A stretch of DNA of 33,862 nt, from assembly GCA_027485045.1 (NCBI GenBank), contig JAIXRU010000257.1:1-33862 (forward strand), in the 5' to 3' direction. The notes under the pieces were generated by a model. It did no database searches. It saw only the letters and a list, made by a program, of their open reading frames with translations, and was not told the DNA's origin. A program made the position numbers and the translations under genes. Source of the stretch: Opitutaceae bacterium. Its GTDB lineage: Bacteria; Verrucomicrobiota; Verrucomicrobiia; Opitutales; Opitutaceae. Of the stretch, positions 13,976 through 22,968 are shown piece by piece; positions within the stretch are counted from its first letter, which is position 1; each line of letters starts with the position of its first letter.

Positions 13976-16315
13976 CTACCGCTGTTCAAGGAAAGCGGGG
14001 AAATTTTGCCAACCGGCGACATGGTCGACCGGGTCCACACTACTCACCAACAGCACATGGCTCTGCGCCGGGATAGTCATGCGAGAGCCCTTCGGCGCCT
14101 CCGGCGGCCGTCCGGGCTCGTCGCCACGCGGGAAATGCAGGCTCACCTGCCGCCCCTCCAAGAGAGAAGCCGGAAGGTCCACCGCCAAGGCGCCGCCGCT
14201 TAGGTTGTGCCACACTCCGTAAGATTTTCCTCCCGTCCTCGCGACCAACGCGCGCCAGCCCTCGCCGGAGAGACGCCGGACCTCCGCATCCCCTTCGACC
14301 CAGCGGGGACGCACCTCGACCACGAAGTGCCGCACATCCGCCGGCCCGAACCCGCGCGGGGTCGCCGACGGCGGCTCGTCGCGCAGGATGATCTCCGTCG
14401 CGTTCGGCGGCGTGTCGCGCAGCATACCCGCCGGACCCTGTGCCTGATCGGAAAAATTCGTGGCGTGCACCGTGGCGACCAGCTCCCCGTAGGCGAACCG
14501 TCCGGGACCGGTCGCAACCAGCTCCTGCTTGCGCATATTTCCGGAGCGGCCGTAGCCGAAACGGATCCGCCCGTCCACGGCATGGGCGCGTTGTTCGCCG
14601 ATCGGCGCCACCTCCACCAGGCCGATCACGCGGTCGGGCAGCACGATCCATTGCTGCGCAGCGGCCCACGGCCACGGCGCGGTCGCCTGCGCATGCGCGG
14701 TGCTTTGCAGCTTATAGGTGGTCGCGAGCGAGGCGAAGTCGCGACCGGTGGCCACGGTGGTCCGCTCTTCGCGCGAGAGGTAGGCCCAGTCGAGCCACTC
14801 CTCGCCCCGGGCGGAACTGACCTTAACTTTGGGATACACCGCCATCAGGATCGCGTCGACCGGACCCGGACGGTCGTGGTCGTCGTCCACCACGAGGCCG
14901 CCCACAAAGGTGAGCTTGCCGGGCGCGTCGCCCCGGCCATCGGGCGCGGGACTCGGGTCGTGGTTGCGACCGTTCATCGCCGTGGTGAAACGCCCGTAGC
15001 GCGCCCGCGCGCCCTGGATGTTGCGATCGTAGACGAGGAAATCGTTCGGCACCGGCCGGGCATCGACGCCGGGAGCGTAGAAGGTCGCGCCCTGGATGTC
15101 CGGGGGCACGCCGCGCTGCCGGTGCGAGAGATCGGTGATGTAGCGCTCGTAGGGATCGCCGGTCAGGGCGATCACCGCCTCGCCGCCGTTTCCTGGCAGA
15201 CCATTCCACATCCATTTCCAGTCGGGCGCGGTGAAATACTCCGCCACCGCGCCGTCGGCGATGCTCAGCGCGGTGTAGTTGCGGCTGCCCGCTATCCATG
15301 TGTAGACGCTGGTGTCGCCCGTGATGAAACTATAGTCCACCAGCAGGTCGATCACCGCGCTGTGGTAGTTGGCGACCTCGTTGTAATCGGTGATGTAGTG
15401 GAAGGCGCCGTCGGGCAGGAGATTTTTCCCCTGCAACTTCACGGTGTGCGTGGCGAGCGACTGGAGATTTTCGTCGCCGAGATATTTGCCGATGCTGAGC
15501 ATCGTGTTGGCGATGCCGATATGGTGGTTGCAGAAGCGCCCCTCCGGGAGCGGATACAGTTTGTAGCCCTCCTGGTAGACCCGCAGCCAGATGCCGGCGG
15601 CGTGGCGCAGCGTGGCGTCCCAATCGCGACGCTGGGTAGGCAGCAGCAGATTGGGATACACCTCGGCCGTCTGCCGGATCGCCGCGAAGGCCGGGTTCGC
15701 CGCGAAGAAGTCGTTGATCGGCTCCTCGTATTTTTTCGAATGCAGACGGTAGGCCGTGAGGTAGAGATCGGCGCGGCGGAGCAGGCTTTTCAAGGCCTCC
15801 GGATTATCTTTGAGCGGGCTCTCCGCATGCGCGCCCAGCCAGAAATAGCGCAACATGTCGTTGCCGATCGTGCGCGAGCCGAGCGGACCTCCGGTGAGCA
15901 CAAACGGACTCTTGTCCGGCATGACCGCCGGGAAGTCGTCTGCCTTCGCCGACTCGCGCGCGAACCACTGCTGGAGCGAGTCGAGGTAGGGATTTGGCGA
16001 ACGGTTGCGCAAGGGCGGTAAAAAAGTGAACCCTCCCGCTGGCGGGGCCGCGCGAGTCACCGGCACGTCCACGGCCGCCAGGATCTCGGCGGCCAGGCTC
16101 GCGCTTCCCGCGATGTCACCCCGCTCACGCCGAAGCTTAACTTCCTCAATCGCGACCTCGAGCGCCGCCTTGCGCAAGGCCATGCCGACGTTGGGTGTTG
16201 GCATGGCTTCCACTGCGGCAACCAACGCCTCATCGCCGGCGTGCAAGGTGCTCGCCGCAGCGAGGCCGATAAACAAGTACCAGAAACGGCAAAGGCAGTG
16301 AAATGAGCAGAACAT
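13976..16315 (-). CDS. Secreted (alpha/alpha)-toroid polysaccharide lyase/hydrolase-like protein (779 aa)
   Basis: The protein begins with a signal peptide (MFCSFHCLCRFWYLFIGLAAASTLHA, cut near residue 26). It has a helical N-terminal half followed by a beta-rich C-terminal half, the layout of toroid polysaccharide lyases such as PL8, PL12 and PL21. Candidate catalytic or substrate residues are in RFCNHHIGIAN (260-270) and in DYNEVANYHSAVIDLLVDY (310-328). The Asn, His and Tyr spacing there is like that of toroid lyases acting on uronic acids. I cannot name a CAZy family. No other known lyase gene is nearby, so uronic acid as target is an inference. The ATG is at 16313-16315 and the stop is TAG at 13976-13978. 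The gene lies between the esterase gene (196 bases upstream) and the tail remnant. Confidence 0.68.
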   Translation of the reverse strand: MFCSFHCLCRFWYLFIGLAAASTLHAGDEALVAAVEAMPTPNVGMALRKAALEVAIEEVKLRRERGDIAGSASLAAEILAAVDVPVTRAAPPAGGFTFLPPLRNRSPNPYLDSLQQWFARESAKADDFPAVMPDKSPFVLTGGPLGSRTIGNDMLRYFWLGAHAESPLKDNPEALKSLLRRADLYLTAYRLHSKKYEEPINDFFAANPAFAAIRQTAEVYPNLLLPTQRRDWDATLRHAAGIWLRVYQEGYKLYPLPEGRFCNHHIGIANTMLSIGKYLGDENLQSLATHTVKLQGKNLLPDGAFHYITDYNEVANYHSAVIDLLVDYSFITGDTSVYTWIAGSRNYTALSIADGAVAEYFTAPDWKWMWNGLPGNGGEAVIALTGDPYERYITDLSHRQRGVPPDIQGATFYAPGVDARPVPNDFLVYDRNIQGARARYGRFTTAMNGRNHDPSPAPDGRGDAPGKLTFVGGLVVDDDHDRPGPVDAILMAVYPKVKVSSARGEEWLDWAYLSREERTTVATGRDFASLATTYKLQSTAHAQATAPWPWAAAQQWIVLPDRVIGLVEVAPIGEQRAHAVDGRIRFGYGRSGNMRKQELVATGPGRFAYGELVATVHATNFSDQAQGPAGMLRDTPPNATEIILRDEPPSATPRGFGPADVRHFVVEVRPRWVEGDAEVRRLSGEGWRALVARTGGKSYGVWHNLSGGALAVDLPASLLEGRQVSLHFPRGDEPGRPPEAPKGSRMTIPAQSHVLLVSSVDPVDHVAGWQNFPAFLEQR

Positions 16316-16373
16316 GATTTCGAGGGTAGGGGGAATCGGACTCTTTCAGATGGAAACTATCCCAAGGCCTAGG

Positions 16374-16470
16374 ATGTTTTTGCTAAATAAACCAGCCCAT
16401 CGCTGAAGGTATTAGAGGGAATCGGGTAAAGGCGCTTGGCCCGCTGCCTCTGCGGCCGAGCCCGTTTTCC
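16374..16470. other. Intergenic element copy 2, upstream of the 779-aa gene
   Basis: The plus strand here contains AAATAAACCAGCCCATCGCTG (from 16385), matching 3701-3721 at all but two positions. The minus strand reads PLPDSL, a TAA, then YLQRWAGLFSK, comparable to PLFPSLTERQRWSALFPK at copy 1. Both copies lie 100-160 bases beyond the stop of a gene with the shared tail. It is either a remnant of one small gene family or an intergenic repeat. The adjacent TTTAGCAAAAACATCC may be part of the promoter of the 779-residue gene. Confidence 0.4.
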
Positions 16471-16511
16471 CTCTCACGCCGACCTGATTTTTTCGGAAAG
16501 CGCAGATAAAA

Positions 16512-19500
16512 TCATGGACTAGTGACGCGCAGCCGCAGGAAGCGGCGTGGCGGGTTGGCGGCGGGGAGGTCTATGGTGTCGGTTACGGTGACGGACTGGC
16601 CGACGGTGCCGGGGTTGGTGGCGAGGACGGTCCAGGAGCCGGGGGCGAGGGTGGACGACGCCTCGACGTGGTAGGTTATATCGGAGCGGGCGCGGTGGAA
16701 CGTGAGTTGAAGTTTAAGTTGGGAGGTTGAAGCGGTTGGAACAGAGACCGACGAGGCGGAGGTCGGCACGGTGCCTAGTGCGTATTCGAGAAGATTGGAC
16801 ACGCCGTCGCCGTCCGGGTCGGCGAGGTCGGCGGCGTCGCCGGTGGCGGCGGTCTGGCCGAAGTGGGTGTGCCGCCAGCTTTCGAGCGGGGTAGCGAGCA
16901 AGGTGGTAAGCTCGGAGGAGGCGGGGCCGGTGCCGAGCAGGTTAGTGGCGGTGATGGTGTAGAAGACCGGCACGCCTAGGGGGGCGGTCGTGTCGGTGAA
17001 CGAGGTGGCGGCGTGATTGGCGGCGAGTACGGTGACGGACCCACCCGAGCTGGTGGACCGGCGCACCTGGTAGTGGTCGGCACCGGGCACCGGAGTCCAG
17101 GCGAGCTGGATACTGGCGGGGTCGAGGACAGAAGTGGCGGTGAGGCCGGTGGGCGCGGCGGGCAGGCCGAGGAGGGAGGTGGCGGTGAAGACGGCGGTGG
17201 CGGTATTGCCGCCGCGACCGGGAGAGGAGACGAGGCCGACGGAGAGGGTGGCGGCGAGGTTGCTCAAGGTGCGGTCGGGGCCGTCCTGGGTCCAGGTGAG
17301 GCCGTCGCTGGAGAAGTAGCTACGGAGAACGTTGCCCTGGCGCACGAGGCGGAGCCACTCAGGGAAACCGCGGGCGACCTCGGTGGTGGCGAAGTAGGTG
17401 GAGTTCATCGTGCTGCTGTTGGCGACGACGCGGAAGAGGGCCTGGCCGTTGCCGTTTTGTTTGACGGTGGTGGCGCCGTAACGGCCGCCGGGGGCGAGGG
17501 CTTCGCGGACAGAGAGACCAGCGCGGGCATTGCCATCGGTGGCGGTGAAGGACTGGAGGCGGGTGGTGAAGATGAGGTCGCCGGTCCAAGCGCGGAAGGC
17601 GAAGGTTAGGTTATCGTTGCGCTCGAAAAAGGTGCCGCCTGCGGTGGTGCCGGTGCCGGAGGTGCCGGCGCGGCCATCGAGGGTGAACGGATCGGCGGGC
17701 GGGAGGGTGGCGGCGGAGCCGGGGAAGAGGGAGGCGTTGCCGATGTTGCGCACGACCCAGGTGCTGGCGGGCACTTCGAGCGAGGTGGTGGCGTAGGCGG
17801 AGTCGCCGCCCGGGCCTTGGGCGCGTAGCCGGTAATCGTAGGCCTGGCCGGGGAGCACTGTGGTATCTTGGAAGGTGGTGCGGGTGGGGGCGAGGAACTC
17901 GGCGAGGGCGGACCAGGTGCCGGTGCCGGCGGGGCTGCGTTCGAGGCGGAAGGAGTGGGCGTCGAGCGGAGTGGCGGCCCAAGTGAGTTGAACGTTGCCT
18001 TGGCTGCTGAGACTGGCGGCGAAGGCGGCGGGGGTGGGCTGCGCGGCGCGGTTGCCGGGCAAGGTGGCGGAGACGAGGGTGACGGTGGAGAGTCCGGTGG
18101 AGCCGAAGGCGGTCAGGCGGTAGTCGTAGGGGACGCCGGGGACGGCGGTGGAGTCTTCGTAGTTGGCGGTGTTGGCGGGGAGCTGCGGGGCGAGCGTCTG
18201 CCACTGGTGGCGGCCGGCGAGGCTGCGCTCGACGCGGTAACCGGACTCGTTGGAGGCGGCGTCGGTCCAGGCGAGGCGCACGGTGGTGGCGGACGGGAAG
18301 GTGGCGGAAGGAGTGGTCGGCGCGGCGGGAGCGGTGCCGGTGCCGGCGAAGACCGGGAGGGAAAACGAGCCCGGCGTCCCGCTGGCGGAGAGGGCGGCGA
18401 CGCGGTAGTAGGTGCCGCCGGGGGCGTTGGTGCGGGTGTGGGTGGCGACGCCGAGGGCGGTGCGGGTGAGCTCGGTGAACGGGCCGTCCGGATGAGGGGC
18501 GGTTTCGACGAGGGTGCCGAAGGCGCCGGAGAGCGCGGACCAAGTGAGCGAGTGGGTGGTGGTGGGTGAGCCGAGGGTGGTGCTGAGGCTTGGGCGGGCG
18601 AGGGTGCCGCTGGTGGCGACGACCCGGACCTCGTCGAACAAGGCGGGGCCGGCGGGGAGCAGGCCATCGACGGGCTGGTTGCTGAGGGCGAGTTGAAAAT
18701 CTTGGTCACCGAGGGAGTTGAAGAGATCAAACTCGATGCCCGCCCAAGAGCCTTGGAGGGCGATGGGGTAGGCGTCGTTGGGGGTGGCGGTGGCGGAGTC
18801 GGTGGTGATGACGGTGACGGCGTAGCTGGTGGTGAAGTCGGTGATGGGGCGGTGGAAAGTGATTTGGAAACCGGTGGCGCTGACGAAGAGGCGGACGAAT
18901 TCGCCGCGGAAACCGGCGTCGGTGGGGTTGTTCCAAAACGCCTTGTCGTTGGCGGGCAGGCTGAGGGGCGCGGTGCCGGAGAAATTCCACGTCGCGAGCG
19001 TGCGGCGAGTGCCGGTGGGGCCGACGAGTTCGAGGCGGCTGGGGGTGCCGTAGCCGCGCAGCAAGTGGAGTCCGGGACGGTCGCCGGGCAGGCCGGGCTG
19101 GCCATGGACGGCGACGAGATGGAGGCCGACGAGCTGGTTGGTGGCGGTGGCGGAGCTGGCGCGCAGGCGGGCTTCGAGGAAGGTGCCGAAACGCGTCCGC
19201 CACGAGAAGGCGTCGGGCGATTGGAGGGCGGCGCCGCTTTCCAGTTGGAGGACACCGTGGGTCTGGTTGTTGAGCGAGAGGGTGGTCTCGGTGGCGGAGC
19301 CGTGGGTGAGCTGGAAACCGGAGCCGGCGCGGGCGACGCCGGGGGTGGAGTTGGCCTGGATCTGGCCGTCGCCGAACCCATCGCGAATGACCTCGTGGAG
19401 CGGGTGGTAGAGGAAATCGACCATCTCGCGGAAGTTGTCGGCGCCGGGGTCGGCGTGGCCGCCGCTGCCAAAGATGAGCTGGGTGGTGTTGCCGAGGTTG

Positions 19501-20303
19501 AGGTGGCCGTAGCGATAGACGCCGGTGATCTCGGCGCGGCGGAAATCGGTCGCGGCGGTGAAAAAGGTGGTGCGCAGGTGGGGGGCGAGGGCGAGGGTGC
19601 CGCTACCGCCGTATTCGTAGCCGTTGTCGGCCGTGCCGGCGGTTTGGTCGCCCACGGTCCAATCCGGGATGAGGTCGGGGATGCTGGCGCCGATACGAGG
19701 GAGGGCTGCGCGGAAGACATCGCTTCGCTGATACAGGAGCATGTTGGACGTGCGGGCACCGCCGGAGCTGCCGGAGACAAAGATGTTTTGCCGGTCGATG
19801 CTCGGGTAGAGCTCCAGCAGGCGGAAGACGCCCATGAGGGCGACGCCGCGGCGAATGTCGGTGAAGGTGCTGTTGCCGATGCCATGGCCGGCGATCCAGA
19901 TTAGGTTATACTCGTCGAGAGTGGCGGCGTAGGCGGCGGGCAGGCTGGGCGGGGAACCGGATTCGATGGAGGTGATGAGCCCGTATTTGCGGGTGGGATG
20001 AGTGGGGTCAAAACCGGCGGGCAGGCGTACGAGGTAGGAACGGGTGGCGAGATCGGCGTTGTCGTAGGTGATTTCGCCGCTGAAGGCGGTGAGATTAAAG
20101 GCGGCGGGGTTGGCGAGGGAGCCGAGGGTTTTGTTGGCGGCGACGCCGGGGGTGAGGTTGAGGGGATTCTGGGCGAGGCCGACGGTAGTGAAGAGGAGGG
20201 CAAGCCCGAGACGCAGGAGCCAGAACGAGCGGAGGCGGGGGGAAGGAAGGGAAGCAGTCACCAGGAGGAGGGAAGGAAAACGGCCGAGGGGTCGTAGTGG
20301 CAA
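16512..20303 (-). CDS. Secreted multidomain alpha/beta-hydrolase esterase with fibronectin-III domains and shared tail (1263 aa)
   Basis: The catalytic domain (about 46-305) has an alpha/beta-hydrolase nucleophile elbow GSSGG with Ser180. A likely catalytic His283 lies in GSGGHADPGADNF. This resembles CE1-type and polyhydroxybutyrate-depolymerase-like esterases that remove acetyl or feruloyl groups. A beta-sandwich region follows (about 306-600), then three or four fibronectin-III-like domains, with a DUF1349/laminin-G-like domain (about 880-1050) among them, and the shared tail (1140-1263) ending NPPRRFLRLRVTSP. The reading frame first opens at a TTG (20301-20303). A GTG at residue 15 (20259-20261) gives a more normal signal peptide, and I prefer it as the true start; cleavage is near GLA-QN. 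The substrate cannot be read from sequence; glycan de-esterification fits the neighbours. Confidence 0.83.
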   Translation of the reverse strand: MPLRPLGRFPSLLLVTASLPSPRLRSFWLLRLGLALLFTTVGLAQNPLNLTPGVAANKTLGSLANPAAFNLTAFSGEITYDNADLATRSYLVRLPAGFDPTHPTRKYGLITSIESGSPPSLPAAYAATLDEYNLIWIAGHGIGNSTFTDIRRGVALMGVFRLLELYPSIDRQNIFVSGSSGGARTSNMLLYQRSDVFRAALPRIGASIPDLIPDWTVGDQTAGTADNGYEYGGSGTLALAPHLRTTFFTAATDFRRAEITGVYRYGHLNLGNTTQLIFGSGGHADPGADNFREMVDFLYHPLHEVIRDGFGDGQIQANSTPGVARAGSGFQLTHGSATETTLSLNNQTHGVLQLESGAALQSPDAFSWRTRFGTFLEARLRASSATATNQLVGLHLVAVHGQPGLPGDRPGLHLLRGYGTPSRLELVGPTGTRRTLATWNFSGTAPLSLPANDKAFWNNPTDAGFRGEFVRLFVSATGFQITFHRPITDFTTSYAVTVITTDSATATPNDAYPIALQGSWAGIEFDLFNSLGDQDFQLALSNQPVDGLLPAGPALFDEVRVVATSGTLARPSLSTTLGSPTTTHSLTWSALSGAFGTLVETAPHPDGPFTELTRTALGVATHTRTNAPGGTYYRVAALSASGTPGSFSLPVFAGTGTAPAAPTTPSATFPSATTVRLAWTDAASNESGYRVERSLAGRHQWQTLAPQLPANTANYEDSTAVPGVPYDYRLTAFGSTGLSTVTLVSATLPGNRAAQPTPAAFAASLSSQGNVQLTWAATPLDAHSFRLERSPAGTGTWSALAEFLAPTRTTFQDTTVLPGQAYDYRLRAQGPGGDSAYATTSLEVPASTWVVRNIGNASLFPGSAATLPPADPFTLDGRAGTSGTGTTAGGTFFERNDNLTFAFRAWTGDLIFTTRLQSFTATDGNARAGLSVREALAPGGRYGATTVKQNGNGQALFRVVANSSTMNSTYFATTEVARGFPEWLRLVRQGNVLRSYFSSDGLTWTQDGPDRTLSNLAATLSVGLVSSPGRGGNTATAVFTATSLLGLPAAPTGLTATSVLDPASIQLAWTPVPGADHYQVRRSTSSGGSVTVLAANHAATSFTDTTAPLGVPVFYTITATNLLGTGPASSELTTLLATPLESWRHTHFGQTAATGDAADLADPDGDGVSNLLEYALGTVPTSASSVSVPTASTSQLKLQLTFHRARSDITYHVEASSTLAPGSWTVLATNPGTVGQSVTVTDTIDLPAANPPRRFLRLRVTSP

Positions 20304-20335
20304 GGGTGTGCGGGGGGAGGTGACGACGAGGATCT

Positions 20336-20380
20336 GGGCGCGGTGACGCTCAGGCGGAGGCTGCGGCGAGGCGCAGTTCG
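20336..20380 (-). pseudogene. Last 15 codons of a third tail-module remnant
   Basis: The minus strand reads RTAPRRSLRLSVTAP, 10 of 13 residues identical to the terminal PPRRFLRLRVTAP of the 1637-residue protein, with F to S and R to S changes. It is not followed by a stop. No further tail sequence is detectable upstream because the GPH symporter gene ends at 20391. Short, so chance resemblance cannot be excluded, but its position between genes matches the other remnants. Confidence 0.45.
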
Positions 20381-20390
20381 GAGTCCGTGC

Positions 20391-21860
20391 TCATGCGGAA
20401 GGGGAAGGCTCAACGAGACGGTCGGCTCGGCGGCGGTCGAGCTCCTCACGGACCTTGGCGACGGCGGCGGAGTCGAGGGTGAATTTTCGTATCACCCAAT
20501 AGGCGGCGGCGCAGGTGGCTACCGGCACGATGACAAGGAGGAGGCGCATGCGCTCGACCACGGCAGGGTCCTGAACCTGATCGCGCAGGCTGGAGTCGTA
20601 GCCGGCGAGGTCCACCAAGGGGCCGGCGAACATCACCGCGAAGGAGACGGAGAGTTTGTTGGTCCAGGAATAGGTGGCGGCGAACGAGCCCTCGCGGCGT
20701 TGGTAGGACCGGAGCTCGTCGTGGTCGGCGACGTCGCCGAGCATGGAGGGAATCAGCATCCAGACGCCGGTGATGCAGGGAGAAAGAATGAGGCCGGGGA
20801 CGAGGCTTAGGTAGGGATAGGCGGGGGTGTAGAGCACCCAAGTGCTCAAGACGGCGACGATGCTGAGGGCCATGATGGCTTTCACGGCGAGGATTTTGCC
20901 GTAGCGGTTGGCGAACCAGCGGGCGACGAAGATGCCGACGAAACCGGATACGGCCGCAAGTGTGCCGCCTACGCCGCTGACGGCGGCGGCGAGTTTTTGG
21001 TCGCCGCCAAAGACGTAGTTGAGCCGGGTGAAAAATTCCAGGCTCTGCTTCATGTAGAGCGAGGACTGAAGGAGGAGCGTGAAGCCGATGAGCACGAGGA
21101 AGGGACGGCTGGTGAAGGTGAGCCGGATGCTTTCGCGAAGGGAGATTTCCTTGGCGGCTTTGGCGGGATCGGCGGCCTCGACGCGTTGCTTCACGAAGAG
21201 GGGCCCCAGGCCGGTGATGAGGATGGCGAGACCGAGTCCGAAGTAGACCCAGCGGGCCCCGTTGAGCAGGTCAGGCTGGCCGTTGAGGTGGAAAATGGGG
21301 TGCTGGATAAGATACCATATCCAAGTCATGCCGATGCCGCCGAGGGTGCCGACGTAGCTGCGCCAGGCGGCCATGTTGGTGCGTTCCGAGCTGTTGGGCG
21401 TGCTCTCGAGGAGCATGCACTGGAAAGGGATGTTCCAGATGGTTTCGAACAGGAAGGCGACCAGGCGGATGCTCACCATCCAGGCGATGATGACGGGTAT
21501 GCTCCAGGCCGGGTCTAAAAAGAACAGCACGGGCATCCACAGGCCGCTCAGAATGGCTCCGATGAGGATGTAGGGCTTGCGCCGGCCCCAGCAGGAGCGG
21601 GTGCGGTCGGAGAGCCAGCCCATCAGGAAATCGGTGACGCCATCCCAGAGGCGGTAGACCATGAGGGCAAAACTCATGACGGTGGGGGAGAGCCCCAGGT
21701 TCACTACGAAGATGGGGTTCATCACGTAGTTCTCGGAGTTTTGCAGAGAGCTGGAGAGGCCGCCCGCGCCGTAGGCGGCTTTTTCCTTGAGCGGCACGCG
21801 CTCGTCGGGCGGCACCACACTGGGGCGGGCGGTGGGGGAGGCGGGTGCGGAGGGAGACAT
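20391..21860 (-). CDS. GPH-family sugar:cation symporter (MFS_2)
   Basis: Members of the glycoside-pentoside-hexuronide family import sugars with sodium or protons across the inner membrane. The protein shows about twelve hydrophobic segments. It carries the family motif RLWDGVTDFLMGWLSDRT followed by GRRKPYILIG in the first loop, and a matching cytoplasmic region (MLGDVADHDELRSYQRREG) between later segments. I start it at ATG 21858-21860, giving 489 residues (MSPSAPASPTARPS), because a longer frame from 21995 would run well into the GH3 gene and add 45 low-complexity residues. The start then lies 16 bases after the GH3 stop, so they form one transcript. The cargo is probably the oligosaccharide or monosaccharide released by this locus. 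Confidence 0.9.
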   Translation of the reverse strand: MSPSAPASPTARPSVVPPDERVPLKEKAAYGAGGLSSSLQNSENYVMNPIFVVNLGLSPTVMSFALMVYRLWDGVTDFLMGWLSDRTRSCWGRRKPYILIGAILSGLWMPVLFFLDPAWSIPVIIAWMVSIRLVAFLFETIWNIPFQCMLLESTPNSSERTNMAAWRSYVGTLGGIGMTWIWYLIQHPIFHLNGQPDLLNGARWVYFGLGLAILITGLGPLFVKQRVEAADPAKAAKEISLRESIRLTFTSRPFLVLIGFTLLLQSSLYMKQSLEFFTRLNYVFGGDQKLAAAVSGVGGTLAAVSGFVGIFVARWFANRYGKILAVKAIMALSIVAVLSTWVLYTPAYPYLSLVPGLILSPCITGVWMLIPSMLGDVADHDELRSYQRREGSFAATYSWTNKLSVSFAVMFAGPLVDLAGYDSSLRDQVQDPAVVERMRLLLVIVPVATCAAAYWVIRKFTLDSAAVAKVREELDRRRADRLVEPSPSA

Positions 21861-21876
21861 TTGCGACGTCGGCAGA

Positions 21877-22965
21877 TCAGAGACGGGTGACACTGAAGAA
21901 CCGGGCGCGGCGTGGGCGGGTGATGGTCTCGCCGGTGAGGTCGAAGTTCGCGCGAAGCGGGAGCTCGGCGGCGGAAGGACCGACCAGGATCTCAACGGGG
22001 CCGGGTTCGATGAGGAAACGGCCGTCGGCGAGGGAACGACCGAGCAGGTCCAGGGGAATCTCGATGGTGACGCGCTGCGTGGCGCCAGGGGCGAGGGTGA
22101 GCCGGGCGAAGCCGCGGAGTTGTTGCTGGGCTAGAACGCTGGCCGCTCCGGGTCGGCGGAGGTAGAGTTGCGCGACTTCGGTGCCGGTGCGCGAGCCGGT
22201 GTTTTCCAGGGTGAAGGAGGCGGCGACGGTGGGGAGCGTAGCCAGGTCAAAAGTGTGATTGGAAGTCGCCGCTGCGCCGGTGTCGGCAATGGAGAGGGCG
22301 GTGTAGTGGAAGCGGGTATACGTGAGGCCGTGACCGAAGGGATAGAGGGGCGGGTCGTCGGCGCGATAACCCCGGCGGTAGGAGGTGGGCACCTGGGCGA
22401 GGGAGCGAGGCAGGGTCATGGTGAGGCGACCGGAAGGCGCGGCGAAACCCGACAGAAGATCGGCGAGGGCCAGTGCGCCGAACTGGCCCGGATACCAGGC
22501 ATAGAGGATGGCGGCGCAGTGGCGTTCGATGTTACCCAGGGCCATGGGGCGCCCCCCGAATACGACCAGCACAATGGGTTTACCGGTGGCGGCGAGTTGG
22601 GTGATGAGCTTTTCCTGATCGCCGGGCAGGGCGATCTCGGGGCGGTCCACGCCTTCGCCGCACAGGTAGCGATTCTCGCCCATGGCCGCGATGATGATAT
22701 CGCAGTCGGCGGCCAGGCGCAGGGCGGCTGCGGTGTCGGTCGAGGCGGAGCGTTCCAGCGGGCTGCGTTGGCCGGTGCGCAGGCGGTCGTCGATGGCGCC
22801 CTCGGTGACTACCTTGGCGTCCATGCCGGCGGTCCAATCGCAGCCTCGGGCGTAGTTTATCTGGAAGCCCTGAGGGGTTAAACGTTGGTGCAGTCCGGCG
22901 AGGACGGAGACGAGGCGGGGCGTGGTGGGATCGACGGGGACACGCCACCAGAACTCCATCATCAT
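21877..22965 (-). CDS. C-terminal half of a broken GH3 beta-glucosidase-type enzyme
   Basis: This 362-residue piece is the second half of a GH3 enzyme. It contains the (alpha/beta)6 sandwich domain with GENRYLCGEGVDRPEIALPG, which has the GExxDRxxLxLPG signature around the usual acid/base Glu, and KPIVLVVFGGRPM. The sequence RGYRADDPPLYPFGHGLTYTRF is also typical. A fibronectin-III-like domain (FTLENTGSRTGTEVAQLYL) ends the protein. It is in the same frame as the first half and separated from it only by a TAA and one CAG codon. It could be made separately from one of three consecutive ATGs (22957-22965), but no ribosome-binding site stands out. On its own it lacks the nucleophile domain. Confidence 0.85.
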   Translation of the reverse strand: MMMEFWWRVPVDPTTPRLVSVLAGLHQRLTPQGFQINYARGCDWTAGMDAKVVTEGAIDDRLRTGQRSPLERSASTDTAAALRLAADCDIIIAAMGENRYLCGEGVDRPEIALPGDQEKLITQLAATGKPIVLVVFGGRPMALGNIERHCAAILYAWYPGQFGALALADLLSGFAAPSGRLTMTLPRSLAQVPTSYRRGYRADDPPLYPFGHGLTYTRFHYTALSIADTGAAATSNHTFDLATLPTVAASFTLENTGSRTGTEVAQLYLRRPGAASVLAQQQLRGFARLTLAPGATQRVTIEIPLDLLGRSLADGRFLIEPGPVEILVGPSAAELPLRANFDLTGETITRPRRARFFSVTRL

Positions 22966-22968
22966 CTG

